NCBI GenBank assembly: GCA_910578665.1 | Contig: CAJTQU010000004.1 | Span: forward strand, 62,001-126,000 | Reading direction: 5' to 3' | DNA: 64,000 nucleotides | Origin: an uncultured Muribaculaceae bacterium | Lineage (GTDB): Bacteria > Bacteroidota > Bacteroidia > Bacteroidales > Muribaculaceae | Shown: piece after piece, positions 42,997 to 52,007 of the stretch | Numbering within the stretch: position 1 is the stretch's first letter | Layout of the letters: the number at the start of each line of letters is the position of its first letter | The notes under the pieces: model-generated | Database searches by the model: none | Seen by the model: only the letters and a program-made list of their open reading frames with translations | Told to the model about the DNA's origin: nothing | Translations under genes and position numbers: made by a program

Positions 42997-43023
42997 CCGG
43001 AGCGGCACACACAGCCGCTCCGG
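42997..43023 (-). terminator. Stem-loop between the M6 protease and the repeat protein
   Basis: CCGGAGCGGC (42997-43006) pairs perfectly with GCCGCTCCGG (43014-43023), 7-nt loop, just after the protease stop. No T-run follows on the minus strand, so it may be a processing or stabilising hairpin rather than a full terminator. Confidence 0.5.
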
Positions 43024-43036
43024 GCCGTGCCTCCCG

Positions 43037-44764
43037 TCAGGGTATGCGCACTTTCACCGACTTGTCAGCAGTCCTGACAATGTATATGCCGGAAGGCAGA
43101 TTTTCAGCAGAGACATTCCGGCCGGAGATATCAAATACCCGAGATCCTTCGGGTGTCGAAATGCTGTTGCCATTGACAGCTACTACCTTAAAACCGTCAG
43201 CGCCCACCTTGCCGACACTGGCTACATCGTGCGAATAATCGAATGTTATAATACCGTCTTCTGATTCACGAATATTGCTTATACCGAATTTAACCGGCAT
43301 TTTGGTGCCTGAAGACTGCCAGACAGCAGCAGGAACCGTAGTCGCCGAAAACGATGTGTTGTTAAACGGTCCGGGGAACGGGTCGCCAGCCTCATCCGAC
43401 ACGATAGGATTCCACATATTGTCTGCCGCCACTATGCGCACATGCTCATATCCGGCAGCAAGAGCGTTCACGGTGTTGCGTTTCCAATGCTTTTTATCAT
43501 AATGGCAATAGGAAATCACCAGTCCGTGACCCGGAATACCCTTGTCCCAGCCCTGCTGACGGCGGTTCTCTAGAGTATAATATTCGTCAGGATTATCCGG
43601 ATTAACGATAAATACAGCCTGGTGCGAAGTGTCGAAAGGCTCAAGCGTGACATCGTAACGCGACTCGTCGAGAACGATAGGGTCAAGCCATCCGAGAGTG
43701 TATTTGTCCATAGCGGTATACCCCGAAGGCGTCACCTGGTTATCATTATACGACCCAACATCCATTATATCAAAATGCGACATACCGTGGCCTCCCTGGC
43801 CCGAAGTGTCATAAATGTCAGCCAGACCGAGTATATGGCTGAATTCATGGCATATGGTGCCGATACCGTCAAGTTCGGTGCCCTGTCCTCCCTTTAACTC
43901 GCATGAACAGGCGGCCACTCCGAGCTGAAGCCCGTCGAAGTAATCAAACACATAGTTTGACAAATCCTGCATAGCGGGCCATACTGAGTCATAGGGACCG
44001 CCCTGCGCCTGGCCGTGACCGGCAAAAACGACAAACAGAAAATCAACAAAACCATCATTGTTCATGTCATATTTGGAAAAATCCAGTCCCATCTTGTCAG
44101 CCTCCAAGCAGGCATCCCTGAACTGGTTGACAATATCGTTGGTCATGCCGTAGTCAGCACGGTTCTTCGGCAGCGTGATAGGCCCGACGACATCGAATTT
44201 AGGGGTAAACTTACCGTTAGACTGTGATGTAAAATAGTCTAACACACTGCCATACGTAGCCGAACTGGAATAGCCTTTCTCATTACACAGGCGGTCATAA
44301 TGCTCGACCGTGGCTGCCTCTGTGAGCTTCACATCCTGGTATTCGCACAGCAGAATCAACCCTGTAACGACACCGGTGGTCGAAAACGTCGGCTTTATAG
44401 GTCCGGGGGCTATCCTGGAAGAGGGGGTATCTTGCGAAGCAGTCTCAAGATGACGCGCCATAGCTGCTTTCAGCATCCTGGCCTCGTCAGGCGGAGTGGC
44501 CTTGCCTGTGACTGTGCCCGAGGCTTGCAGAGATCCGTCAGAGGCCAGCACTGCCGGACGTAGTGTGCCGCCGGCATCCATCAAAAGGATTTCGCCGGCC
44601 GCTGTTTCGTAATAATGGAACCTTTCGTCACCGATGACAACAGCCTCTACCACGGTCCCGTCCGGCTGCACGAGTTTTTTTATACCGGGGGCTGCCGGCA
44701 CAGCGTTCATCACAAGCGTTCCGAATAACAAGCCGGAAAGCAATGTAGTAAATTTTTTCTTCAT
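43037..44764 (-). CDS. Secreted M6 family metalloprotease with T9SS-type tail
   Basis: A 575-residue protein: signal peptide (about 1-24, ending AVPAAP), a propeptide-like region (26-115), and the M6 peptidase domain. The zinc site is HEFSHILGLAD with His306, Glu307 and His310; FDIMDVGSYN (331-340) is the Met-turn region. GLILLCEYQDVKL opens the domain, as in immune inhibitor A-like and Bacteroidetes M6 proteases. The C-terminal 60 residues (RVFDISGRNV, LPSGIYIVRT) are a T9SS sorting domain. It would degrade extracellular protein; the target is unknown. Head-to-head with the 45-kb gene over a shared control region. Confidence 0.92.
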   Translation of the reverse strand: MKKKFTTLLSGLLFGTLVMNAVPAAPGIKKLVQPDGTVVEAVVIGDERFHYYETAAGEILLMDAGGTLRPAVLASDGSLQASGTVTGKATPPDEARMLKAAMARHLETASQDTPSSRIAPGPIKPTFSTTGVVTGLILLCEYQDVKLTEAATVEHYDRLCNEKGYSSSATYGSVLDYFTSQSNGKFTPKFDVVGPITLPKNRADYGMTNDIVNQFRDACLEADKMGLDFSKYDMNNDGFVDFLFVVFAGHGQAQGGPYDSVWPAMQDLSNYVFDYFDGLQLGVAACSCELKGGQGTELDGIGTICHEFSHILGLADIYDTSGQGGHGMSHFDIMDVGSYNDNQVTPSGYTAMDKYTLGWLDPIVLDESRYDVTLEPFDTSHQAVFIVNPDNPDEYYTLENRRQQGWDKGIPGHGLVISYCHYDKKHWKRNTVNALAAGYEHVRIVAADNMWNPIVSDEAGDPFPGPFNNTSFSATTVPAAVWQSSGTKMPVKFGISNIRESEDGIITFDYSHDVASVGKVGADGFKVVAVNGNSISTPEGSRVFDISGRNVSAENLPSGIYIVRTADKSVKVRIP

Positions 44765-44854
44765 ATAAGCGTGTTTTTAGTTGGTATCAGCAATTGGAGT
44801 GTAACAAGACACAAAATCAAAATTCACAAAAACCATTATTAACAATAACGTCTG

Positions 44855-44862
44855 CAAAGCTA
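44855..44862 (-). promoter_or_regulatory. Possible -7 element of the M6 protease gene
   Basis: On the minus strand TAGCTTTG lies about 90 nt before the ATG; a clear -33 is not seen. Confidence 0.35.
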
Positions 44863-44889
44863 GGAATAATTTTTAAATAAAATAGCTCG

Positions 44890-44901
44890 TTTTACCCCCC
44901 C
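44890..44901 (+). promoter_or_regulatory. TTTACCCCCCC motif in the divergent secreted-protein control region
   Basis: TTTTA followed by seven C, 25 nt upstream of the -33 element at 44927. It matches the motif at 7602-7616 in sequence, orientation and approximate spacing. Confidence 0.4.
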
Positions 44902-44926
44902 TTAACGTTTTTTAACATTTCTCTTG

Positions 44927-44957
44927 TTTGTAATATGTAACTTTAAACTTACCTTTG
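44927..44957 (+). promoter_or_regulatory. Promoter of the 45-kb secreted-protein gene
   Basis: TTTG (44927-44930), a 19-nt spacer and TACCTTTG (44950-44957). The leader to the ATG at 45083 is about 120 nt. Confidence 0.72.
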
Positions 44958-45082
44958 CCACCGAAATAAATACCATGGGAGCACGACCATCAGAATAATG
45001 TGCCTGGTTCTCACGATACACGTTTTTGACAACACGAGGTTTCCAATTACGCGCTTCAAACATCAACTTTATTAATATCATT

Positions 45083-47317
45083 ATGAAAAAAACATTACTC
45101 ACATTTGCCGCACTTGTCGGAGCGGCTGTGACAGTACAGGCGGCAGAAGAAGTAGCCTACGGCAACCGCCCGTTCTACGGGTTCTTTTTGACCAACGGCA
45201 GGTACACCAACGCAACCGAGGCCCAGTACGGTTTCGCGAAACAGACATTCAAAGCGACCAGGACCAACGAGCTTATCCACGAGCTCACCGACAATGTCGG
45301 CGTCTACGCGGCAACGGCTATAGACGGCATATATTATGCAATGCCCTACCAGTATTCATCGTCTATGTCTATGCCGGAACCTCTTCCGATGTTCACCTAT
45401 AACATCTATACAGACCGCGTGGAGCAAATGGGCAGATGGGATATCGAGGGAAGTGACTTCAAACCCTCCGATATGACTTACGACATCAAAAACGACCGGT
45501 TGCTCGCCATCGGCTTCGACTCACAAAGCAAAAGCGCAATCTACGAGGTGGACCGCAATACAGGCGCACTGACACGCCTCTCGCTCCTGAAAGAAGTGGG
45601 AGGCGTTATAGCTGCCGACGCCCAGGGACGCATATTCACTATATGCCACGACGGAGCCCTATACCAGGTGGACATTACCAGGGACTACACGATGCAGAAG
45701 ATATACGAGATGCCCTATTCTTATCTGACATCAAACCAGTCGCTGGAATTCGACATGACAAGCGGTAAGCTTTACTGGGCATCCAACTGCAAGGACAATC
45801 CGCGCCACGACGGCGGCTATTCGACCTATATGGTTGAAATCACGCTTCCCGTGATCGGACCGGAACAGAACTACACTCCCAATGACAAATATTCTTTCAG
45901 GGAAATCAACGAGATAGGCACCGCGGCACGATTCCAGGGCATGTATATACCTTATGCCGTAGGCGGATTCGAGGCTCCCGGTTTCGCTACCGACATACAG
46001 ACAGTCTCCAGCCCCGACGGCTCATACTGCACCATCAATTTTAAAGCGCCCACCACAACTTTCGGCGGCGAAGCCCTGTCATCAGTAGACGGATACGACC
46101 TGTACCGCAACGGCGAACGCATCCATTCCGAGAAAGGGCTGTCTGTCGGAAAATCTGTAACCTACGAAGACAAGGGACTCACCGAACCGGGCGAATACCG
46201 CTACGACATAGTATGCTACAGCAATACAAAGGGTGACGGCCCCAAATCACCGGCATTTGCATACGTGGGCTTCGACAGTCCGGCAGCCGTATCTGACGCC
46301 GAGGTCGAAATAGCCGATGACTTCATGTCTGCCACAGTGTCGTGGAGCGCTCCTGCCAAAGGTTCTCACGGAGGCACTTTCAACCCCTCCGATACACGCT
46401 ACGACGTGACACGCCTGCCGGACAATGTGGTTATAGCCAAAGACATAACCGATACTCAGGTTAAGGACAACGTGCGCCGACTGATGCGTTATTCTTACCG
46501 CATCACCGCAAAAAACAGCTACGGTGCCTCTAACGCCGAGACCCAGGAATTTATAGCCGGCACACCCGAAAGCGAATTCCCGGTAGAAGAAACTTTCGAG
46601 AATCCCACTGCCATGAAACTCAAATGGATGACTGTCGACTATAACAATGACGGCCTGACATGGATATACGGCACTACGCTCGGACAAGGTGTATTTGGCG
46701 ACTACGAGATGACAGCCGAATATATTATTTCGCCCACTTCGGTAGATGTCAACACTAAAGATGCCGATGACTGGATCATTTCGCCCCCTATCGCTTTTGA
46801 AGAAGGCCAGAAATATTCCGTATCGTTCGACATACGCTCGCTGACAAATGAAATCCTTAATGTATATGTAGGCTGCAAAAACAACGTCGAGAGTATGCAA
46901 CTGGTGAAATCGTTCACGCTCAATCCCCCTGAATATGCCGAAGACGGACGCATGATTCTGCAGAAATACACGATTGACCTTCCCGAAAGTATCGGCGGAA
47001 CAACAGCGTGTGTGGGCCTGCAACTCGCCACACCGCTCAACGAGCAGTATTACAGCTATATCCAGCTCGGTTCCATCAATATCGACAACAGCACCAACAG
47101 TATCAGCGCCATAACCGGTGACAATGGCGAAGCCAATGTTCGTTTTGACGGATCAAATCTCTTGATAGACGGAAAATTTAATACCGCCGCCCTTTACAGC
47201 ATAAACGGCACCAAAGTGGCCGACATCAAAGGAGGCAGCATGTCTCTGTCCGGCCTTAACGCCGGCATCTATATACTGAATGTAGACGGCAAGGCATTCA
47301 AACTCGCTGTGAGATAA
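45083..47317 (+). CDS. Secreted protein with FN3-like and choice-of-anchor domains, T9SS-type tail
   Basis: A 744-residue protein started at the ATG at 45083 (MKKTLLTFAALVGAAV), whose signal peptide ends near VQAAEE. The first 260 residues have a propeller-like pattern (YAATAIDGIYYAMPYQYS, FTICHDGALYQVD). Fibronectin type III-like segments follow (about 300-490, SVDGYDLYRNGERIHSEK). Next comes a choice-of-anchor/MAM-like lectin fold (VEETFENPTAMKLKWMTVD, DDWIISPPIAFEEGQ), and finally a T9SS domain (ALYSINGTKVADIKG, LSGLNAGIYILNVDG). This layout is common in T9SS cargo, including proteases and adhesins; no catalytic site is evident. It ends at a bidirectional terminator. Confidence 0.83.
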   Translation: MKKTLLTFAALVGAAVTVQAAEEVAYGNRPFYGFFLTNGRYTNATEAQYGFAKQTFKATRTNELIHELTDNVGVYAATAIDGIYYAMPYQYSSSMSMPEPLPMFTYNIYTDRVEQMGRWDIEGSDFKPSDMTYDIKNDRLLAIGFDSQSKSAIYEVDRNTGALTRLSLLKEVGGVIAADAQGRIFTICHDGALYQVDITRDYTMQKIYEMPYSYLTSNQSLEFDMTSGKLYWASNCKDNPRHDGGYSTYMVEITLPVIGPEQNYTPNDKYSFREINEIGTAARFQGMYIPYAVGGFEAPGFATDIQTVSSPDGSYCTINFKAPTTTFGGEALSSVDGYDLYRNGERIHSEKGLSVGKSVTYEDKGLTEPGEYRYDIVCYSNTKGDGPKSPAFAYVGFDSPAAVSDAEVEIADDFMSATVSWSAPAKGSHGGTFNPSDTRYDVTRLPDNVVIAKDITDTQVKDNVRRLMRYSYRITAKNSYGASNAETQEFIAGTPESEFPVEETFENPTAMKLKWMTVDYNNDGLTWIYGTTLGQGVFGDYEMTAEYIISPTSVDVNTKDADDWIISPPIAFEEGQKYSVSFDIRSLTNEILNVYVGCKNNVESMQLVKSFTLNPPEYAEDGRMILQKYTIDLPESIGGTTACVGLQLATPLNEQYYSYIQLGSINIDNSTNSISAITGDNGEANVRFDGSNLLIDGKFNTAALYSINGTKVADIKGGSMSLSGLNAGIYILNVDGKAFKLAVR

Positions 47318-47333
47318 AACACACAATCAATTA

Positions 47334-47382
47334 AAAAAACCGGGGACGTCCTCTGCATAGCGGCCGTCCCCGGTTTTATTTT
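47334..47382. terminator. Bidirectional terminator
   Basis: AAAACCGGGGACG (from 47336) pairs with CGTCCCCGGTTTT (47365-47377). A-run and T-run flank it, between converging genes. Confidence 0.85.
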
Positions 47383-47401
47383 GTCAATAAGGCTTTCTTG
47401 C

Positions 47402-48163
47402 TCAGATCTTGAAACCGGCAGAACGCAGGTACTGTAGAAATTTATCAGAAAACGGATTGCTGTTAGACGCCGGATAACGCACATCGGTGAAAACCTGCGC
47501 AAGGGTCTGTTTGCCATTCTCTGTAACAAATTTACGGTTATCCGGAAATTCATCTTTGGCTCTGTACAGATCTCTTATACGGTCATCTGAAAAATCAGGA
47601 TAGCGTTCTTCATAGGCCACGGCCTCAAGAGGCAGCCGCTCGCACTGAGCTGTCTCGCCCTCGGGATACCCCAGGGCTATGCAGCCCACAGGCACCACAC
47701 CCTCCGGCAGACACAGAGCGGCAGCTATTTCTGACGCGTTATAAGTGGTAGTGCCAAGCCAGCATGTGCCCAGTCCGTGCATCTCGGCAATAGTGATGAT
47801 CTGCTGCGCATATATCGAAGCATCTATTATCGCTGCGACCAGACCCTGCAAATTGCGGAATTCAGGCTGCGCGCCGCTCACTTCGCACCAACGCTCGAAA
47901 CGGCGCACATCGGCACACACTGTAAGCAGCACCGGCGCCATAGAGGCCGGCTGGTTGAAATGCGCCGGGCGCAGCGCCGCCAGACGTTCTGGGTCGCGCG
48001 TGACAATCACGCTGTACAACTGCATATTGCCTGTGTTGGGAGCACGCATGGCATCCGAAAGGATGCTGTTTAACAGCTCGCGCGATGGGATTTCGTCTGA
48101 AAATGCACGAACCGTGCGACGTCCGGCGAAATATTCCTTTCCCGGAAAATTAGTGTGTGTCAT
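47402..48163 (-). CDS. Nitroreductase family protein
   Basis: A 253-residue FMN enzyme started at the ATG at 48163-48161 (MTHTNFPGKEYFAGRR); the longer reading to 48184 runs into a -7-like TAAATTTG. Core motifs: RRTVRAFSDEIPSRELL, RAPNTGNMQLYSVIV for FMN, EMHGLGTCWLGTTTYN, and PVGCIALGYPEGET. It differs clearly from the nitroreductase at 23.7 kb, so the two are not recent duplicates. Substrate unknown. Confidence 0.9.
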   Translation of the reverse strand: MTHTNFPGKEYFAGRRTVRAFSDEIPSRELLNSILSDAMRAPNTGNMQLYSVIVTRDPERLAALRPAHFNQPASMAPVLLTVCADVRRFERWCEVSGAQPEFRNLQGLVAAIIDASIYAQQIITIAEMHGLGTCWLGTTTYNASEIAAALCLPEGVVPVGCIALGYPEGETAQCERLPLEAVAYEERYPDFSDDRIRDLYRAKDEFPDNRKFVTENGKQTLAQVFTDVRYPASNSNPFSDKFLQYLRSAGFKI

Positions 48164-48427
48164 ATCTGGATATAAATTTTGCATGCAAATTTAATAATAA
48201 ATCCCGACATTGCGCTGTCTCCCCACACAATGGTGCATAATTTATTCATTTACATAAATAAGGATAACATACACATAATACTTTTTTTGAATTACACAAT
48301 AGCAAAGCTATACATTTTTGACAACTTTGCCTGAAGATAAAATTTACAATAACCTGAATACTAGCATAATAACTTTATAACATGGTCAACTTTGTGTGAT
48401 TTTAACAAGGTTAAACATCTCCTTTTG
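48164..48427. other. AT-rich intergenic stretch, nothing recognised
   Basis: Contains -7-like matches on the minus strand (TAAATTTG at 48186-48193 and TAGCTTTG at 48303-48310) without -33 partners. No gene, riboswitch or cobalamin element is seen. Confidence 0.45.
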
Positions 48428-48459
48428 TTTGGTGTTTTAAAAATATTATCGCATCTTTG
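48428..48459 (+). promoter_or_regulatory. Promoter of the class II ribonucleotide reductase gene
   Basis: TTTG (48428-48431), a 20-nt spacer and CATCTTTG (48452-48459), one base from consensus. The leader is about 66 nt. Confidence 0.6.
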
Positions 48460-48531
48460 CACTCGCATTTCCAATCGGGCAATACTCGTGTGAATGCGCT
48501 CTTTTTACCCAACTCACTCCAACTAAATCAC

Positions 48532-51090
48532 ATGCAAACAGAAGAAACAAAGGATGTCTACAGCCACGACGAGGCACTAAAAGCCACGCTTGATTATTTC
48601 GGCGGGGACGAACTCGCAGCCGGCGTATGGGTTTCCAAATACGCCCTCAAGGATTCTTATGGAAATCTATACGAAAAGACTCCTGAAGACATGCACCGCC
48701 GCCTGGCACGCGAATTTGCCCGTATAGAGGCCAAATACCCCAATCCTATGACCGAGCAGGAAATCTTCGAACTGTTCGACCATTTCCGCTATGTAGTGCC
48801 GCAGGGAAGCCCTATGGCCGGCATCGGCAACAACTACCAGATAGGATCACTGTCCAACTGCTTTGTAATAGGCCTGGACGGCCAGCCTGACTCCTACGGC
48901 GGCATTATTAAGATTGACGAAGAGCAGGTGCAGCTAATGAAGCGGCGCGGCGGCGTGGGACACGACCTGAGCCACATAAGGCCCAAAGGAAGCCCCGTGA
49001 AAAACTCGGCGCTTACCTCTACGGGACTGGTGCCTTTTATGGAACGATATTCAAATTCCACACGCGAGGTGGCACAGGACGGAAGACGCGGTGCGCTCAT
49101 GCTCTCTGTCTCTATCAAGCATCCCGACAGCGAGGCTTTCATCGACGCAAAGATGGAGGAAGGCAAGGTGACGGGAGCCAACGTGTCTGTACGCATCGAT
49201 GACGATTTTATGCGCGCTGCCACCGAAGGAGGCTCATACACACAGACTTATCCTGTAAAACCGGTGCCTGGTGAAAAAACTTTCGCCCAAAATGATATAG
49301 ATGCCGCGGCACTATGGAAAAAAATCGTGCATAACGCGTGGAAAAGTGCCGAACCGGGCATCCTGTTCTGGGACACGATACAGCGTGAAAGCCTGCCGGA
49401 CTGCTACGCCGACATGGGTTTCGAGACCATATCGACAAATCCGTGCGGAGAGATTCCGCTCTGTCCTTACGACAGCTGCCGCCTGATAGCCATCAACCTG
49501 TACGGCTATGTAGAAAATCCTTTCACTCCCGAGGCTAGGTTTAATTTTGACAAGTTCCGCGAGCATGTACGCAAGACACAGCGCCTGATGGATGACCTGA
49601 TCGATCTGGAGATGGAAAAAATAGACCTCATCATAAATAAGATTGCCTGCGACCCGGAAACTGACGAGGTTAAAAATACCGAGCTGAATCTTTGGAACAA
49701 GATTCGCGAAAAAACCCTGAAAGGTCGACGCACCGGATGCGGTACGACGGCCGAGGGGGACATGCTAGCCGCACTCGGCCTGAGATACGGCACCAGTGAA
49801 GCAACTGAATTCTCTGTAAAGGTGCATCGCGAGCTTACACTGGCTTATTACGACGCATCGTCAGACATGGCATTGGAACGCGGCGTATTCCCGATTTTCG
49901 ATGCCGGACGCGAGAAAGAGAATCCGCTCATGATGCGCATACGCGAAGCTGACCCTGCTCTATATGACAAACTGCAGCGCCAGGGCAGACGCAACATTGC
50001 CTGTCTCACGATAGCCCCCACAGGCTCCACATCGCTCATGACACAGACAACATCCGGCATAGAACCGCTCTTCTCACCATACTACATGCGCCGTCGCAAG
50101 GTAAACCACGATGATCCAAATGTGGCGATAGCCTTTGTCGACAAGCAAGGAGACTCGTTTGAGGAATATCCGGTGATACACCACAAGCTTTTAGAGTGGA
50201 TGCGTGTCAACGGATATGAAAACACACAAGGGCTTACACCGGCGCAAATGGCGGAAATTGTCGAAAAATCGCCCTATGCCAAAGCCACTGCAAACGATGT
50301 TGACTGGCGTGAGAAAGTACGCATGCAGGGTGCCGTGCAGAAGTGGGTAGACCACTCCATATCTGTAACCATAAACCTGCCGGCCGATGTCTCAGAAGAG
50401 CTTGTAGGCGAGCTGTACGAACTGGCATGGAGGTCGGGATGCAAGGGCTGCACGGTATACCGCGACGGTTCGCGTGACAATGTCCTTAAAGACATAACCG
50501 ATGATGATGACAAACTATCGCTCGTACATTACGCGGCACCCGTGGCCAAGCGTCCCATAGAACTTGACGCCGACGTGGTACGCTTCCAGAACAATAAGGA
50601 AAAATGGATCGCGTTTGTAGGTCTCGACGGTAAAGGCAAGCCTTATGAGATTTTCACAGGCCTTGCCGATGACGAAGACGGAATATTCTGTCCTAAAAGT
50701 GTGTCCAAAGGCAAAATCATAAAAGCCGTAGATGCCGCCGGGCGCAAACGATATGACTTCCAGTTTGTCAATAAGCGCGGCTATAAGACCACTATCGAAG
50801 GACTGAGCGACAAGTTCAATCCCGAATTCTGGAATTATGCCAAGCTGATATCTGGTGTCTTGCGTTACGGCATGCCTATAGACCAGGTCTTGAAGCTCGT
50901 AGACGGTCTGCAACTCGACTCCGACAGCATAAACACCTGGAAGAACGGCGTGGTACGCGCTCTCAAAAAATATATGCCGGACGGCGAAAAAGCAAGCGGC
51001 CAGAAATGTCCGCACTGCGGTGCCGAGACACTGGTGTTCCAGGAAGGCTGCCTTATATGCACTACATGTGGCAATTCTAAATGCGGCTAA
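48532..51090 (+). CDS. nrdJ: Adenosylcobalamin-dependent (class II) ribonucleotide reductase
   Basis: An 852-residue enzyme started at 48532 (MQTEETKDVYSHDEAL). It reduces ribonucleotides to deoxyribonucleotides with a B12-derived radical and needs no oxygen. Visible: GSLSNCFVIGL with the first redox Cys, the finger loop TNPCGEIPLCPYDSC with the thiyl-forming region, AQDGRRGALMLSVSIKHPD, ACLTIAPTGSTSLM, a B12-side region near GCKGCTVYRDGSRDN, and a C-terminal zinc-ribbon (CPHCGAETL, CTTCGNSKCG) that probably relays reductant. A class Ia or III enzyme, if any, is not in this window. It ends in a strong terminator. Confidence 0.95.
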   Translation: MQTEETKDVYSHDEALKATLDYFGGDELAAGVWVSKYALKDSYGNLYEKTPEDMHRRLAREFARIEAKYPNPMTEQEIFELFDHFRYVVPQGSPMAGIGNNYQIGSLSNCFVIGLDGQPDSYGGIIKIDEEQVQLMKRRGGVGHDLSHIRPKGSPVKNSALTSTGLVPFMERYSNSTREVAQDGRRGALMLSVSIKHPDSEAFIDAKMEEGKVTGANVSVRIDDDFMRAATEGGSYTQTYPVKPVPGEKTFAQNDIDAAALWKKIVHNAWKSAEPGILFWDTIQRESLPDCYADMGFETISTNPCGEIPLCPYDSCRLIAINLYGYVENPFTPEARFNFDKFREHVRKTQRLMDDLIDLEMEKIDLIINKIACDPETDEVKNTELNLWNKIREKTLKGRRTGCGTTAEGDMLAALGLRYGTSEATEFSVKVHRELTLAYYDASSDMALERGVFPIFDAGREKENPLMMRIREADPALYDKLQRQGRRNIACLTIAPTGSTSLMTQTTSGIEPLFSPYYMRRRKVNHDDPNVAIAFVDKQGDSFEEYPVIHHKLLEWMRVNGYENTQGLTPAQMAEIVEKSPYAKATANDVDWREKVRMQGAVQKWVDHSISVTINLPADVSEELVGELYELAWRSGCKGCTVYRDGSRDNVLKDITDDDDKLSLVHYAAPVAKRPIELDADVVRFQNNKEKWIAFVGLDGKGKPYEIFTGLADDEDGIFCPKSVSKGKIIKAVDAAGRKRYDFQFVNKRGYKTTIEGLSDKFNPEFWNYAKLISGVLRYGMPIDQVLKLVDGLQLDSDSINTWKNGVVRALKKYMPDGEKASGQKCPHCGAETLVFQEGCLICTTCGNSKCG

Positions 51091-51107
51091 ACGTCCGATA
51101 ACCGACA

Positions 51108-51156
51108 ATAAAACGGTCCGACACCCACCCCGGGATGCCGGACCGTTTCAATTTTA
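51108..51156 (+). terminator. Terminator of nrdJ
   Basis: AAACGGTCCG (51111-51120) pairs with CGGACCGTTT (51139-51148), followed by CAATTTT. Confidence 0.85.
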
Positions 51157-51235
51157 ATTGTTTATATTATACCACTATAAATGATTGTATATTAGACATA
51201 TATGCAATATACAAACTTATTTTTTGCACAAGCTA

Positions 51236-51266
51236 TTGACGCGAGCCATAAAAATGCGTAACTTTG
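51236..51266 (+). promoter_or_regulatory. Promoter upstream of the hairpin and lipoprotein genes
   Basis: TTG (51236-51238), a 20-nt spacer and TAACTTTG (51259-51266). The transcript would begin near 51273, about 258 nt before the lipoprotein ATG, and would include the hairpin at 51317-51459. Confidence 0.68.
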
Positions 51267-51316
51267 TGACCGATTGGGAGTAGTCCCGTCACGACATTTT
51301 GGAAAAATAAGAAGCG

Positions 51317-51459
51317 TTATGCTTATCTTGTAACTTGAAAACGTAGGACACTTTCAGTAGAGCAAGGATTAGCATAGTGGTTCTCACGCATATGCGTGGG
51401 TCACTATCGTTACATCTGCTCTCATGGTTTCCTACGACCTTCAAGTTAAGACGTGGCAT
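51317..51459 (+). repeat. Long imperfect hairpin in a transcribed leader
   Basis: Nested complementary blocks: TCTT/AAGA, AACTTGAA (51332-51339)/TTCAAGTT (51440-51447), CGTAGGA (51342-51348)/TCCTACG (51430-51436), AGAGCA (51359-51364)/TGCTCT (51417-51422), ATAGTG (51374-51379)/CACTAT (51402-51407), and a central perfect palindrome CACGCATATGCGTG (51385-51398). The two arms form one cruciform or long hairpin of about 140 nt with internal mismatches. It could be a folded recombination site, a mobile-element end or a regulatory RNA. Confidence 0.65.
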
Positions 51460-51530
51460 AGTTGGCTCACGTTTCTGCATAATAACCATTAGACATTAAA
51501 GAGCCATAGTGTAGGCATTGAGTAACGACA

Positions 51531-51989
51531 ATGAGAAAACTTATTAATCGGCTATTGCTCTTTCTCACCGTTGTCAGCGTTACCGCTTGTGATGACAAAG
51601 ACACGGACACCGAGATTTCCACTGAGTGGGAAGTAGTTTCAAATTCGGATGCCGACTGTATCCGGGTAGTCAATCATACCTCTGACATATTCCTCCCTAA
51701 AATCATTTATGTCAATGCCATCTATAAGGAGGGGGAAGTTGAACTAAGATGTGATAACAGTATCGGCTTTACCTTGATTGGACTAAATGACGAGTATAAA
51801 TCTGTTGACGGACATTTTTCAGTATCGAAAGTTGATAATCACACTCTTAAAATCCACTTCGAGAGATGTGAATCAGGAAAACCTGAATATAAAGAACAAT
51901 TTATGGTATTCAATACGGATAATCAAGCAACTTTCAATACGTTCATATACATATCTCGCACATTTGGCGAATTATCACCGAATTTGTAA
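51531..51989 (+). CDS. Small hypothetical lipoprotein
   Basis: A 152-residue protein with a lipoprotein signal: MRKLINRLLLFLTVVSVTA then Cys20 and DDKDTD. The mature part is beta-rich with no recognised domain (EWEVVSNSDADCIRVVNH, GFTLIGLNDEYKSVDG). Base composition is visibly more A+T-rich than the core genes nearby. It lies 18 bp before the CotH gene and probably shares the promoter at 51236. Function unknown. Confidence 0.78.
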   Translation: MRKLINRLLLFLTVVSVTACDDKDTDTEISTEWEVVSNSDADCIRVVNHTSDIFLPKIIYVNAIYKEGEVELRCDNSIGFTLIGLNDEYKSVDGHFSVSKVDNHTLKIHFERCESGKPEYKEQFMVFNTDNQATFNTFIYISRTFGELSPNL

Positions 51990-52007
51990 CCAATTAATGT
52001 CTAAAAT

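Noticed and set aside
23718..48163. The two nitroreductases (23.7 and 47.4 kb) as a recent duplication
   Set aside because: They share only family motifs; length, C-terminal arm and most residues differ.
48185..48531. Cobalamin riboswitch upstream of the B12-dependent reductase
   Set aside because: The predicted leader is only about 66 nt and no B12 box or conserved core is visible in the intergenic DNA.
51317..51459. Integron attC site
   Set aside because: The hairpin is of attC size, but the arms do not end in RYYYAAC and GTTRRRY (left arm ends TTGTAAC, right begins GTTAAGA), and no integron integrase is present.
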